Source: Podocnemis expansa
Taxonomy: Eukaryota > Chordata > Testudines > Podocnemididae
Direction: 5' to 3'
DNA length: 64,000 nucleotides
Assembly: GCA_007922195.1 (NCBI GenBank)
Contig: ML681963.1
Coordinates: 141,856,404 to 141,920,403, forward strand
Shown here: one piece after another, positions 44,686-57,789 of the stretch
How the letters are laid out: the number at the start of each line of letters is the position of its first letter
Position numbering within the stretch: position 1 is the first letter of the stretch
Made by a program: the position numbers and the translations under genes
The notes under the pieces: model-generated
What the model was told of the DNA's origin: nothing
Seen by the model: only the letters and a program-made list of their open reading frames with translations
The model's database searches: none

Positions 44686-45778
44686 CTTGTGTAATATATA
44701 CTTCCCCTTTCTTCATCCTCTCTCCACAGCAAAAGAAGCAATTTCTGCTCCTCTTTCCCCCCCCCCCCCCAGCTTGAAGGGCAGATAGCTTCTTCCAAGA
44801 GTGTACTAAAACTGAATAACCACTAAAGGGTGCTAAGGTGCTAAACATAAGATTCCATCCCATGCTGTTCTGTAGAAAATGTGATCTCTGTGGTGTTAGT
44901 TTTCCCCAAGCAGGAAGACTTCCAGAAGTTCTCAAGTGTGGATGCCTGGCAGCATATACCAGGACTGAATGTGTTGCCTTAGTGACAAAAGTCTGAGGTC
45001 CATCCTTCCCAATTTGTAGCTCTCATTTGTACATATTTGATATACTAAATGACAGATTATAACTTACTGGATCATCAAAAACTGAAGTTGCTTCTGGCCA
45101 TCAGTGGCAAATGTTCATGTGGAATATGCAGCTGTCTGGCTCTTTTTTGATACCATGGTGCCTTCACCAATATTATTCCTTTCACAGCAAAATTTCTTCT
45201 GATGTATGTGAGCTAAGGCTGGCTTTTAATGGCAACTGTGTTTTCCACTCCTGTATGGTTAGTATCTTCAACATGTTCTTGGATGTGAAAGGGACTTCTA
45301 AAATGTTTTTTGTTGCCTGAAATTCAAGATTAACCTGTGAAATGAAAATCTGAAGTTCACATTTCCTTAAATTTCTTGGTTGTTTTTATTGGTAGCACTA
45401 TTGGTGATGAGATATTAAGTCTCTAGGCTATTTTATCATTTAGAACCTTCTTACTAAAGAGGGGCTGCTCTCTCTGGATATAAATTAACATTTTACTTGC
45501 TGTCCTCTTGTCACATTCTTACTGGAATGTTATGAAGAAACCTTAATTTTCGTGTACTACAGAAAGATGTATTTGGACCTGATTTGCCAGTTCACAGTGG
45601 TGGCAAATGTCACATAGGTATCTTGGTAGTGTTTGGTCAAGGATAAAGCCTTGAATTGTGCAGTAAATTGGTCTTAGAATTTAAGTAGAAAGGGTGAAAA
45701 CTGACTTCTTGCACTTAATTTTTTTCAGAAAAATGTGATGGAAGCTGTTACATGCTTTTGCGTTACAGTTGTGATGTG

Positions 45779-45846
45779 ATCCAAAGGGGTAGCTGAAGTG
45801 GGATTTTCTCCTATGAAAGCTCATGTGATAAATCTGTTAGTCTTTA
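45779..45846 (+). mobile_element. 68-bp minimal Penelope-end insertion with 11-bp TSD
   Basis: GTTGTGATGTG (45768-45778) and GTTGTGATATG (45847-45857) flank it, an 11-bp duplication with one mismatch. The insert is the family tail TCCAAAGGGGTAGC joined directly to one arm (TGAAGTGGGATTTTCTCC to GTTAGTCTTTA). Confidence 0.8.
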
Positions 45847-47119
45847 GTTGTGATATGGTGATGGTCTCTGAGGTACACTGTTGCAGAAAATGTTCAAAGT
45901 GATGTAGATAATGTTACTGAATTCTCATTTACTGAAGGAAAAATGTTTTCAGAAAGTTAGCATGGTTCACTCAAACGACTTCGGTTACTAGAGTGCTTCT
46001 AGACGTAAGCAAAAAAAAAAAAAAACTTTGGAGGAAAGGAAAACAGTTCATTGATGCAGTTGCTGATGTGGAAGAATTCAAAACCTGTCAGGGTAATCGG
46101 TACTAACATTTCAAGGGCAAGCAGTTTTCCATCCTTGCACCTCCTGTCACCTCTCCTCCACACAGACACACACGTTTTAAAGCAAATCTGAATGTGATGC
46201 TATGTTGTAATACAAAATAAGCAGAAGCCTATTCCTGTATCAGCTTGGAATCTCTGTGACTGATATGGAGAAGATGCTGTGTAATGCAAGAAGGGTGGCC
46301 TTTAAAAGTCAGAGCTAAAACTTTGCACATTCACAGCTTCCCGTGTGGATATTCGGTGCCTACTTGCTAGACCAACAGACGATAGTGAAGCACAAATTAG
46401 AAAGGACATCCTGAGTGTCACTAGTATTCTTTTCTGTACCTAGAACCATAATCACATCTATGAACACTTTCTATCCAGTGCTGCCAAAACAAAACATGCC
46501 ATTTACTAGCAGTATTGTTGGTAAGTTATACTTGGCATTTGCTTTTTAAGTAATGTCAGAAGAACAGGTCCATGGCAATGAAATGATATGACAACTGCAA
46601 ATTTAAAGACGTGAATCTTTAAGCAACATGTTAATAATGTAAAAACAAATTTGCTTTGTAACTGTCTTATGGTAGCTATTTTTAAATGTAGATTAGTATG
46701 TCAAAAATGAGAATCTAGTGTTTGTTTCAGAACAAACAGAATGGAGAAAGTGGTTGCTTTTATTGGCAGTAAAAACTACACGAGTACAATTTTAAATTCA
46801 TCAAGATAAAAGCTTGTGAAAATGAGTAAATTCTGTTTCTGCAAGGTGAGACATTGTCATTGATTGTGCAATGCATATAAAAGTTTTCGCTGGGTAGGTC
46901 ATACCAGAAGTCTTAAAGGAGGACAGGCCCCGTGTTGAGGAGCTAGCAAACCAATACATTACTACTAGCAAAGGAGCAAGAAATTTCCTTTAAGGTTTTG
47001 CTCACTCTTCTGAATTGAAGGAATAGGGCAGCACCGAATGAATATTAGGGGAAAAAAAACAAACCTATTTTATAGGCAGTAAGTCTTAAAATAGAAAAAA
47101 ATACAGAGCAGGTGCTCTA

Positions 47120-48150
47120 AAGGAAGCACAGTAGCCAAACTAGCACTTTTTAAAGACTGGCATTTTTTGCGTGAGCTTTATGGGTGAAGTCCCTCTTCTC
47201 CAGATTTGAGAATGTGGAAAACTTACAGTATGGGAGGGAAGATTACATTTCACTGTGTCAGGTCGTATTACTTCAGCAAATCAAACAAACTATCTAGATT
47301 CAAACTGTGTGCAATAGCATGAAAAAGCAGTAAGGTTGAGAGAAGTGAGAATCACTGTTTGTAATGAAAAACAGGATGAGAAGTCTTGTAGCACTTCTAA
47401 AGATTATAATGAAGAAGCTAATTCATGTCCCTCTTCAAACCTAAATTGATGATGTCAAATCTGCATATGAATTCTAACTGTGGTTTCTCTCTGAAGCTTT
47501 GATTTAGAATTAGCCTGTTTAAGAGTTGTAACAGACATGTCTTTTGCAGAGTGACCAGGGAAATTGAAGTGCTCTCCCATTGTTTTTTGAATGTTGCCAT
47601 TTCTGATGTCAGATTTGTCTACTTATTTTGTGCAGAGACAGTCGAGTATGTCTGATGTATAAAGTGGAGGATCATTGTTGGCACATGACATATCACATTG
47701 GTGGATGAGCAGGTGAATGATCCCTTGGTGGATACCGAGGAGTCAGCTTCTATAGGACAAGCCCAAGAAAGAGGAAGAAGGGAAAAAACATAAGAGCCTC
47801 TGGTTGTCACCTACAGCCCCCAACTCAAACCTCTGCCACACATCATCAAGGATCTACCACCTATCCTCCAAGGAGTGAGATCCCTCATTCTCCCAAGCCT
47901 TGAGACAGACCTCTCCTTGTTTAGACAGCCCCCCCAACCTTAAATGGATACTCACCAGCAACTACAGGCCATGCAACAGTAAGGCAGGCACATATCCCTG
48001 CAACAAATTCTGCTGTCAACTCTGCCCATGTATTAGCACTAATGATACCATCTCAGGACCTAATTAAACCAGCTAGTCCATCAGGGACTCATTCACCTGC
48101 TCATCCACCAATATGATATATGCTATCATGTGCCAGTACCCCAGTGGGCA
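47120..48150. pseudogene. Rearranged Penelope-like element, inverted halves
   Basis: From 47120 to 47250 lies a diverged terminal arm. From about 47400 to 47740 the GIY-YIG part reads on the minus strand (SSTNVI, then DIRN-like and the C-terminal FICRFDIIN segment). At about 47755 the orientation flips: 47760-48150 reads on the + strand as the linker (QPKKEEEGKN-like basic start, LVVTYSP, DLPPILQG, LETDLSLF) and runs to another copy of the CSSTN...MCQ region near 48110-48140. Frameshifts and stops are numerous. It is a composite relic, not a gene. Confidence 0.65.
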
Positions 48151-49881
48151 TTTAAACTATCCAAGTTTTAGAACTGACCTCTTAGTACAAAATAATTGCT
48201 TCACCTACCATTCTTTGTAGCTATCTCCAAAATGAAATGTCATCCATTTTCAGCTAGCAATACTACATCTTATTAATGAGGAAAATAATATCCAACTGGA
48301 ATGTGAAAATATTTAGCAGAATATAAATGTTCAGGAATTTGGCTGATGCACGTCAAAATTATATATATTAGTGTAAGAAAATCCAAATCAGTTCATGGCT
48401 ATATTTTTTACCAAAACTATTTTGCAGACAGCCAAATACTTTAGTTTATTCTTATAAAAATGGAGTTGATCAGTAAAGTTAGTAAGATGTACTGCTCAAA
48501 TTAATCTCTGCAGATTTTTTTTTTGTTCAGTATTGTTTAATTTAGAAATAACTGTCTCTACCATTTGAAAGTTTTTCCAGTTCCTCGCAGCTTCTGTTGG
48601 CATTCTCTGTCTTGCACTTCATAGTATGCATTCTCTTTTGGGAGCTGATTTTAAAGTGCAACATGGACAGCATTCCATTTGTGTGTGTGTGGTGTGGTTT
48701 TGTGGAAAACAAATGATTGTTGGCTCAGATAAGCTCCGTGTAAACCCCAAGAAATTTGGGAGGGATATGGAAAATACGAAAGCCAAAAGCCCAACACCTT
48801 TTTACAGGGGTAACAAGAAGCATTTTGTAGTCAGCAACTTGCTGATGAAACATTGAATCTGCTGGTTGTAAGAGTAGCTCTTAAATTAGATTTCATCCTC
48901 TAAACTAACCTGACAACTTGGAGGGTTTTTGTTTTTTTTCCCCACAAGTGATAGGAGTAAGACTTAAAAATTTAACTTATAGAGTCTGCTGTTTCTGTAA
49001 CTTCACAGAGGTGGATTTACCAGGATACCTGTCATATTCCCCCTTCCTGTGTCTCCAGAGCCACAGGTGGAGGGAGGTTGCAAGGACTTCCTTGTCTTCC
49101 TGTACAGTGAAAGCAGGGGAGGCCCACTCCTCAGCAGGCTTCCCTACATTTTGAAGAATCAGGGCAAGAGGGCAGCAAGGATTTCTTGTCTGAACTAAAA
49201 GAGCAGCGGTGGGAGGGCAGGTTTCTGTTTCAGGGCCTGTTCTTGATCATGGATTTGCATGGATTAGGTGAGGAAGGGACTGTATTTTTGTTTTTTCTGA
49301 AGTATATGTGAAACCTTGGCTGTTTCTTGTAGTGATACCAGTTGGAGGGGAGGTGGGATGGCAAGAAAACACAAAGATTTTTTTAAATTCATTTACCTTG
49401 AACCACAAACCTGAAAATGATTTAAACTTAATCAAGATATTGCATAATATTGCTACAAGGCACATTAAGAATGTATAGTGTGGTAACTCTATGTTTCCGT
49501 ACCTTAATATAGTAAGACAAAACTTGAAACAAATTTGAATTCTGAATTTCCTGGGTTGTTAATTTCTGGCCTGAAGACAATTTCAATAATTCTATAATGT
49601 AGTATTTTAGTGATACTTATTCTCAACTATAAATCTGTTTTAACACAGTTTTTGTCTAGGAATTAATGTTAGTCTTTTCAAATGACTGTGCCATCTGTTC
49701 TTCATTATTTTGAGTTGTTTGTATCACTGCAGCATCCAGGGCTATCGCTCAGGATTGGGGAATTTATTCTGCTAGGTGCAGTACAAACACATATTGAGAC
49801 CTCATTCTATAGTTGAATATTTTGCCAGTATACCTATATCAGGCCCATATAGTAGTGTAGTTGCAATTTATACAGGCAAAT

Positions 49882-50239
49882 CAGGGGCTAAAGTAAGGGG
49901 CATGCACAGGAGTGCTGCATGGGGGGGGGGCTACAAATAGCACGAGCAGCTGGAATGCCACATTTGGGTGGGTCCACCTTAAACCCAGCCTGCAGAGAGC
50001 TGCGGCAGGCTGGAAGTTTGTGAATCTCCTCCCTGCAGGGCAGAGAAGCTTGTGGCTGGAAGCAGCTGCCTGTGGGTCAGGCAGTCTGTAAGCAGCAGAG
50101 GTAAGGGCTTGGAGGGGGGAGGCTGCTGGGGTTTTGCAGGCAGCTCTGTGTCTGTGTCTCTGGGGGTGGGTATTGGGGCAGGGAGTGAGTTCTGGGGATG
50201 GGTATTGGGGGAACCCACCAAGGTATATTTTAACCCATG
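49882..50239. mobile_element. hAT-type element, short form of 7340-8426
   Basis: Ends are CAGGGGCTAAAG and TTTTAACCCATG. The flanks are AGGCAAAT and TGGCAGAT (6 of 8). It is the reverse complement of the first 350 bp of the 7340-8426 element, without the GC-rich minisatellite. Non-coding. Confidence 0.7.
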
Positions 50240-50338
50240 TGGCAGATTGGTGTGTTTGCTAGTATAGCTTATTATATACATTTGGCTAGTGAAATGAACT
50301 ATACTGACAGAAACAGTTATAGTGAGCCTATGCTGCGC

Positions 50339-50364
50339 AAAAAAAAAAAAAAAAAAAAAAAAAA
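50339..50364 (+). repeat. Poly-A run (26 A)
   Basis: An isolated A-run with no recognisable retroelement body before it. The element just upstream is a hAT that ends 100 bp earlier. Confidence 0.8.
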
Positions 50365-50736
50365 TCACAATTCTGACTTTTCTGTAGATGCAAAATGTTT
50401 GAATATTGATCTGGCTTGACAGTCCTTGCTGTAGTGGGAGAACAGGTGAAATCCAGCACTTTTGAGCAGTTTTTTCTCCAGCAGCCAGGGTATTTTAAAG
50501 CTATAAGTTTTCAGTTTGTTTGGTAGCTTATTCTAGTTGCTAGGAAATACTTTAAAATAATTCTAATGGACTGGTGCTAAAGGCAACTGTCATGTTACAT
50601 AGTCTCCTAATAATCTGAGTTGTGGTGAAAGATGTTTGCAGATCACACTCTCTAGCACTGCCTCCTTTTTAGTGGAATCTGTTGATACTAACCATACCTT
50701 TTAAAACCAAAGAGCTAGCTTGATTGATCCAGGGCA

Positions 50737-50996
50737 GGGATGTCAAACATGCGGCCTGCAGGTCCTTGAACCTCTATCATCTGGCCTGTAACTGTACTTG
50801 GCAGGACCATCCCTCACCCCCCCCCCCCAATGGTGGAGAGGGGGAAGTTACTATCACAGAGCTCTGTTTTGCACATGGCAACACTTCACAGTGGTGTCAG
50901 AGTGCCCTAGTATTTTGATTTATGGTACATAAGGCCTACTTGAAGTACACTTAAGTCAAATCTAGATTGCCATAGAAAATGAGTTTGATATCCCTG
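50737..50996. mobile_element. hAT-type element, 260 bp
   Basis: Ends are CAGGGATGTCAAACATG and GTTTGATATCCCTG. The flanks ATCCAGGG and ATCTGGAG match 5 of 8. Related to the GGGTCTCAAAC family at 11219. A C-run interrupts it at about 50817. Confidence 0.65.
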
Positions 50997-51740
50997 ATCT
51001 GGAGTTAATCATAAATTCAAGTTTTCCAATGTCACATAGTGATGGGGGCATGGGGAGACTGTACAGGTGGGTGTCTTCCGACAGGGTGCTCTCTATTCTT
51101 TTATATTGAAAGTAGGACTGAGGTGAGTAATGGACACAGATCTTAGACAAGAGTTTCTCATGCTTGAATAGGAAATACAACGGATTATTGCTTGCTTTAC
51201 CTGCAGGTGACTTCTTGCTTTCTAATTTTGAGACCATTAGCCTGGCTTTAGACTTGTACATGACAGGGTAAGACAAGTGTCTTAAAGAACTGTAGTGACA
51301 GTGTTTCTATACTGGGGGCTAGTCTGCAGTGGTTGTGGATTCTGGCAGCAATCAACAGCAGATGCATAAGCTTCATACAATAAGATACATATCTCTCATC
51401 AATTTCCTAACATCTGTTTACTGCAGTGTGTCTGCTGTACTCTGCAGATGGGAAATGCCCTCCTGTGAACACTGTGCTATGCTACGCTACATGGCGGAGT
51501 GGATTAACAGTCAGCTTCCAGGTTCGATTGAGTGAGTCTTCACTGCTGTGCAATCGAATCTGTAAAATCAAAACTACATCTGGTGCTGGTGCCATCATCA
51601 TTGAAGACCTTTCTCTGATACCTTTACTATAAAACAGCCTTTTATTTTTCAGTAAGTCCAGTTGGAGCCTTTGTTAGGAGATGCTGACCAGGAAAGGTAA
51701 GTAGAAAGTCATTTGGTGCTAGTGATAGTATTGTGGGGAG

Positions 51741-52335
51741 GTTCCAAAGGAGTAGCTGTGTCAGTCTAGTTCAATGACTCTCTACCTTTTTTCTGTTGTG
51801 TCACACTTGACAGGTGATGTTCCCCTGTATGACACACTACAATCTGCCTGTGGCAGTGGTACTTGGGAGGCTGTGGTGCTTTGGAGGATGCAGCACTCTG
51901 GGACCTGGTTGGGGGCAGAGTCAAGCCAGTGCAGGCTGGTGCCTTGGGGGCCTGACTCAGTGGGGCCAAGTTTATTTTTGTGGGGCAGGCAGTGACCCTT
52001 CCCCCTAGCCTAGGATCTCTGGGTTGCAGCCCTAACTCCCTTTACTTATCTGGCCCTGGCTGCTGCCTATATTCTGCAGTAGGAGCAGGCTGTTGAGGGC
52101 AGTAGAGAGTGGCGGGTGGCAGAACAGCAAGCTGCCTCCAAGCTGAGCTGCCAGTTTTCTGTGACACGCTTCCTGGCTCTTCATGACACACCTTTGTGTC
52201 CTGACACAGTGAGAACCACTGATCTGGTTCAGCAAAACAAACAAGGAGTATGGAACTTCTAAAGACTAACAAAATTTTATTTTTTTGCATGAACTTTCAT
52301 GGGTGCAGTCCCACTTCATCAGATGCCAAAAAGTG
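51741..52335 (-). repeat. Penelope-type end split by a hAT
   Basis: The tail TTCCAAAGGAGTAGCTGTG at 51742 continues after the hAT with AGCAAAACAAACAAGGAGTA, GACTAACAAAATTTTATTT and GTCCCACTTCATCAGATGCC. Removing 51772-52222 rejoins the two halves. Confidence 0.8.
51772..52222. mobile_element. hAT-type element, 8-bp TSD
   Basis: Ends are CAATGACTCTCTACC and GTGAGAACCACTG. The flanks are TCTAGTTC and TCTGGTTC (7 of 8; the exact edge is uncertain by one base). It interrupts the Penelope-type end, so it is younger. Non-coding. Confidence 0.8.
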
Positions 52336-55300
52336 GAAGAGTCAGAAGTATATAGGGCAGAAATGTGTGGATTCAGTTCTCACATGTTGTGTAGACATAC
52401 TCTAAGCCTGACCTGTGTTGGAATTCTGGGCTTGAGTGTCTGCTGCATTTTAACCCTAGGTTAAGGATTTTCTGACCCGTGCTTGATCCTAGGGTTCTGG
52501 TGTCCATGCTGCAGTGCATACAGCTGAGTCAAAGTAACCCTATCCCAGAGTGCCTAGTGTCTTCCCCCTCCCAGCGTGTACTTCTATCCCTATGAATGTG
52601 TTCCACTGTGGGAAAACTCTGCTGCCCACCCTGTTTAATTCTTGTGACTGTGCAATTGATGGAACTTGAGTGCTTATAACAAGCACATGAGTACATAGAC
52701 TGCATAATTAGCTCTCTTGTTGACTGCTGGAGTAGCAGGACTGCAGTTTGAGAGTGCTAAAACTAAATTTTTGTGAAACTAATAAGCTAGTTAAACAATG
52801 GATTGCTGGTTCACAGATGGGTTATTCAGCAGCGCAGCAACTTGTGTATGCTTGAAATAGCAGGCAAAACACTTCTAACGGTTTTTGTTTTTTTTTTTTT
52901 TTTAATAAAGCTTTCCCTTTTACTGCCCACTTAACCTATAGATGTAGAAGGTGGGACACAACTTGCAGGATGTCGTACTAAGCAATGAGTCGGTGTTCTT
53001 TTGGGAGCCTGTACTTAGCAATCAATAAAAGGAGTTTAAAATAGATTCTTGATCCAGCAACCATTTAGGCCTATGCATAATTCCATAGGACTATTCATAA
53101 AAATCAAATTTTATGTACATGGGAGTTTGCATAGCTGAAGTTTGACTAGATGAAACATCCCTTGGGGTCTCTTCTTTGGGAGGATAGTGGTAGGGCTGGT
53201 GGGTGATAAGCTAACGTCCCCCACCCCCCAGCTCTTGATGGTGAGCAGGCAAGGGTTAATGGACAGGTCTAGTACAGTTGGGGTTTATTGAAAATCCTGG
53301 AATACACTTAAGGAGGAAAGACTACTGGGGGACTGCTAGGGAGGGTCTGGGCATTGGAGGAAAACTTCAATCCATACTAACAAACATCTTTCTCAAGGAG
53401 ATTGTTTTGTAGTGGGATTGAATAAATTGTTCTCAGGAGGTGAATAATTCTATATGAGCTATAAATTAGCTGTTTTTGTGGATGAATGCGTGTGGTTTCT
53501 TGGATAACTAATCTTTCAGCTGGAAGAGGTTGTTAGCTTATTTTATAGAAGACTGACTGTATTTTCCCATCTTTGAACAATGATTGACTTCAGATTTTTT
53601 GTTCAACCTTTCTAAGAGGGCTTTCATTGCATTTTTGTTTTTTTAGGCAGCAAAAAGGTTACATATAGGTATTGGAGATGAAAATAATCGCAAAGACAAT
53701 TGTCACCATTACTAGAAAAATAAGAACTAGTCCTTCAGGAAAGAGATTTTGGACGACTACTTCCATATTGGGGCCCAGAATCTTAGGTTCTAGGTACAAA
53801 GTAGGTAGGAAGCTCTTACTACTTGGAGACTACTAAGGGTATGTCTACACTGCAGGTACCAAGCTTCAGCCTGAGGTTCATAAGCCTGTACAGGACTATT
53901 GCCAACCTATAGAGAAGTCCATCCTGCTGCGTCTCCTCTGCTTTTTTTTTGTGTACTAGCTAGATTATGGCTAGAGTGGGTGTGTCTACTTGAGTTGCAA
54001 ATCAGTTTATCAAATTGATGCCCCTGAGGATTCAGCTGTACTTAATGGTGAAATGCCTCCTTAGCCTGTACAGGGTCACTGAATGCAATAATGAAGTTAT
54101 TTCTTTGCAAATCATATTTAAAAACAGTATCTGTGGCACAGATACCTTGAAATGTGATTCTTAATCTGAACTCATTTAATCTTATTTAAATAGCCCTATA
54201 TATATATTAATATAAAGGTGCTCTCAGGACCTGAGCAACCCCTTGTGGCCTGATGTGGCACTACAAGTATGTCTGCCAATAACTTCCCCAAGTGTAGTTG
54301 CAATAGGTTCCAGTTGAACAACCCATGGCAAGGAGAAGTCGCGTGTATCTTCTTAAAGCTTCAGCACAGGAGTTATTGCAATGCTTATTTTAACAGGCCC
54401 CAGCTTCAGGCTTCCAGACTGACGTTCATGCCCAAATAAGTCAGGTTAGGCTTGTATCCAGATGCCTTAGGGGAGCAACTGACGCTTGCTGCTACTCTCC
54501 TTTGTTCTGTTTCCTGTTCCTGCTTGCATAATTCAGTTGGCAGGTCAGGACCTTGTTGTTATCCTCAGTTGCAGACTTCAGCCTGTTCCTTAAGGGTTAG
54601 TACATTCTTTTCACATGCATTCTCCCAGGGTGGTTTATAGTTCATGCTGCTTTACAGATTCTACATCTTGAGATAGGCTTGAAGGAGTAGGAAGAACTAA
54701 GTCTGGAACTCTAGAATATGAACTATAGTATTATGTTAAGTGTCAAATAGCAATTATATATGTTTAAAATGGATTATCTGATCATTCATTGATGCTAACT
54801 AAACACGCATTTGAAATACACATTTATTCTTTGCATATAAGGATAGGTTCAGCTGTCACTTCTGGAACCCAAAAGATGTGAACAAAGCCACAGAAAGCTG
54901 AATATTTAAAGCTTCTACAACACAGGACACTGCAGGCTTATTTTGGTTGGCTTTTGAGTTTCGTTCTTGCATAAAACAGTAGTTACATCAGGTATATTGG
55001 TTGAAACTACTGATAAAAGTGACCATGTCCACTGTTGAATACCAGCGCTTAAGTATCTTTTATAGATATCATGTTTGCGTTCTCCAATTCTAACTTAAAT
55101 GGGGAGTACATGGAAGACTACTTGCATGTCCATCCTATCCCTACCTTTATTGATAGACGTTAGTCTTGGCTTGCTGCACCTACCATTGTTGAGATCCTAA
55201 CACTTATTTAGAAACTGTTCCTTTTGGCAAATTGCTTTTTCATATAGCTGCTACATCTTGTAGTTAATATCTTGAGAGCTTGTAGTTCTCAATCTGTAGC

Positions 55301-55817
55301 CTAAAGGTGTACTGCCTTCCTAAAAGAAGGTGGTGTAGATATACATTTTTGGAAGAATTCCAACATTGCTCATTTTATGTGGAATGCTTCCATGTGTCAC
55401 TATTGTCATAGTTTGGGATTTGTTGTTTTTGTAGAAAATGTAACTGTGAACTATATGCGGGACCTTTTTATTTAGTGCACAGTTCATCCTATAAATATAC
55501 AAATAGCTTGCTTTTGGAGACGGGCTGTTTTATCTGTTTCTATTAACTGCCCCCTCCCCTCCCCAGTGTGGACTAATTTTCATAGTATCTCACTTGTCAC
55601 TTTAGTCAAGAGTATACTAATGTGTTTTACGTGATTCTTATTCTTATTAATATTTGTAATTTTGGAACAGCTTTCCTAACCTAGGACTTGCTTGAAAATG
55701 AAAATTATCCTCTTCTTCTGCACCCCAAAATGAGTCAGTACTTAATGGCTTGCGACCAGGGGACTGCAAACAGGGGAGTTTGTGAGGGAGTTTGGGGAGG
55801 AGTTTGGTGAGGCCACG

Positions 55818-56880
55818 ATGGTGAAGAGGAGCCGCACTGCTTGTGCCAGCGCCCTTCTGTTTCCTTTGCTTCTGTTTGTAGCCAGACAGACTGTCTGACC
55901 ATGGATATCTCCACCCAGATCCAGGTGTGGATTTGCAGGGACTGTGGCCTTCATTTTCCTGCCACTGATGATCAGGCTAGGGAGATGAATCTGTGTGATA
56001 GGTGCCTTCTGGTGGCATCTCTCCGGAAATGGGTAGGGGAGTTACAGGAGGAGGTGTCACGACTCAGGGGTATCTATGCCCTGGAAAAGTTCCTTGACAG
56101 TGTCCACGATGAGACCTGCAAGGAGGAGGTCCCTATCCCAGTGCCAAGGGCTACTGCCACAGCTCTGGAAACGGATGGGATGCCTATGGCAGAGGAAGGA
56201 CACTGGCAGCTGGTCACCTCTGGCAGTAGACAGTGCTCCACGCCTGCTCACATCCCACCATCCATTGTGGTGAGGAACCATTATGCGGTGCTGGACACAA
56301 TGAAGGAAGTAGAGGAGATGCCATCCACCCCAGAGACTGGGCAGATCACAGCCACCTCACCTAAGAGGAAACGTAGGGTTTTGGTGATTGGGGACTCCCT
56401 CCTGAGAGGAACGGAGGCACCCATCTGTCGCCCTGACAAGGCCTCTAGAGAGGTATGCTGCCTGCCAGGTGCCTGTATTGGAGACGTAACGGGGTGATTG
56501 TCAAAAATCATCTGCCCCTCAGACTACTACCCCATGCTTCTTATCCATGTGGGTACCAATGATACTGCGAAAGGTGATCCTCAGCAGATCAAAGGTGACT
56601 TCAGGGCTCTGGGAGCGAGGGTGAAGGAGTTTGGAGCATAGGTGGTGGTCTCCTCGATCCTTCCAGTCAAGGCTAGAGACCTGAGGAGAGACAGAGGCAT
56701 CCTAGAGGTGAATGCCTGGCTGCGAAGATGGTGTGGTCAGGAGGGATTTGGCTTCCTTGACCATGGAGTACTGTTTCAGGACAGAGGATTGATAGGCAGA
56801 GATGGCCTTCCCCTGTCCAGGAAGGGGAAGAGTGTGTTTGGGCACAGACTGGCTGACCTAGTGAGGAGGGCTTTAAACTA
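55818..56880 (+). pseudogene. CR1 ORF1 relic, SGNH esterase with lost catalytic His
   Basis: Same protein as 14180-15244. The start ATG is at 55818 (MVKRSR), but a one-base shift near 55845 moves the rest into the frame open from 55841 to 56497. That frame keeps the CxxC pairs, the coiled coil and GDS. It stops at 56495-56497 (TGA). A further stop (TAG near 56639) precedes the final frame 56642-56881. In that last part DGLH has become DGLP, replacing the catalytic His with Pro. Inactive. Confidence 0.85.
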
Positions 56881-56899
56881 GGTTCAACAGGGGAAGGAG

Positions 56900-57450
56900 A
56901 TGGTAGATGGGAAGCTGGATATGAGTCAGCAGTGTGCTCTTGCAGCCAAAAAGGCCAATGGCATACTGGGCTGTATCAAAAGAAGTATTACCAGCAGATC
57001 AAGGGATGTGATCATTCCCCTCTATTCTGCACTGGTGAGGCCACATCTAGAATTCTGTGTTCAGGTTTGGGCTCCCCACTACAAAAAGGACAGGGATATG
57101 CTAGAGAGAGTTCAGAGGAGGGCAACCAAAATGATTAAAGGGCTGGAGCACAAGCCCTATGAGGAAAGACTGAAAGCATTAGGCTTATTTAGTCTGCAGA
57201 AGAGAAGATTGAGGGGGGATTTGATAACAGCCTTCAACTACTTGAAGGGATGCTATAAGGAAGATGGAGCTCGACTGTTCTCAGTAATAACAGAGGACAG
57301 AACGAGGAGCAATGGTCTCAAGTTGCGGTTAGGGAGGTCGAGGCTTTTTTACTAGGAGAGTTGTGAAGCCTTGGAATGAGCTGCCGAGGGAGGTGGTGAA
57401 GTCTCCATCTTTGGAGGTGTTTAAGGCCCGGCTGGACAAAACCCTGACTG
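56900..57450 (+). pseudogene. CR1 ORF2 C-terminal remnant
   Basis: The frame 56900-57355 covers the region after the reverse transcriptase catalytic core ([45 protein letters not shown]). A small deletion near 57344 (after GRSRL) removes the segment that normally leads to FFTRRVV and breaks the end. It lacks every catalytic motif. Confidence 0.85.
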
Positions 57451-57789
57451 GGATGTTTTAGTGGGAGTGGTCCTGCCTCTGGCAGGGGGTTGGACTAGAT
57501 GACCTATGAGGTCCCTTCCAACACTATGATTCTATGACTTAACTAATATTAGAGGTTGAATGGAAAAGTAGTTGGTAGTAATTAATTGTTTTTTTAACAA
57601 ACTTTACTGCCAGCATGGATCATATTTTAGGATCTGTACAGTACAGTACCTGTTATGATGAGAGACAGCCCTGATTTTTTTTTGATAGTACTGAGAGATT
57701 TCATTCATCATCAAGGTTCCTGCCACATTTGCTGCTGCATAAATGTCAGTCTATGCTCATCAGATTGCAAAGTCATAGTCATGACATTG

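Larger units (their letters stand above)
55746..57536 (+). mobile_element. Internally deleted CR1 with 6-bp TSD in TOLLIP intron 1
   Basis: ACTTAA flanks it at 55740-55745 and 57537-57542. It has the CR1 5' region, all of ORF1, then at about 56905 jumps to the last part of ORF2 ([14 protein letters not shown] onward), and ends with the 3' UTR and GATTCTATG tail. The endonuclease and reverse transcriptase are missing: roughly 2.8 kb compared with the copy at 14119. It lies in the sense orientation, 1.5 kb before exon 2. Confidence 0.9.

Noticed and set aside
53837..54440. Possible complete DNA element starting GGGTATGTCTACACTGC
   Set aside because: Only the left terminus is convincing; no inverted partner or matching 3-bp flank was found.
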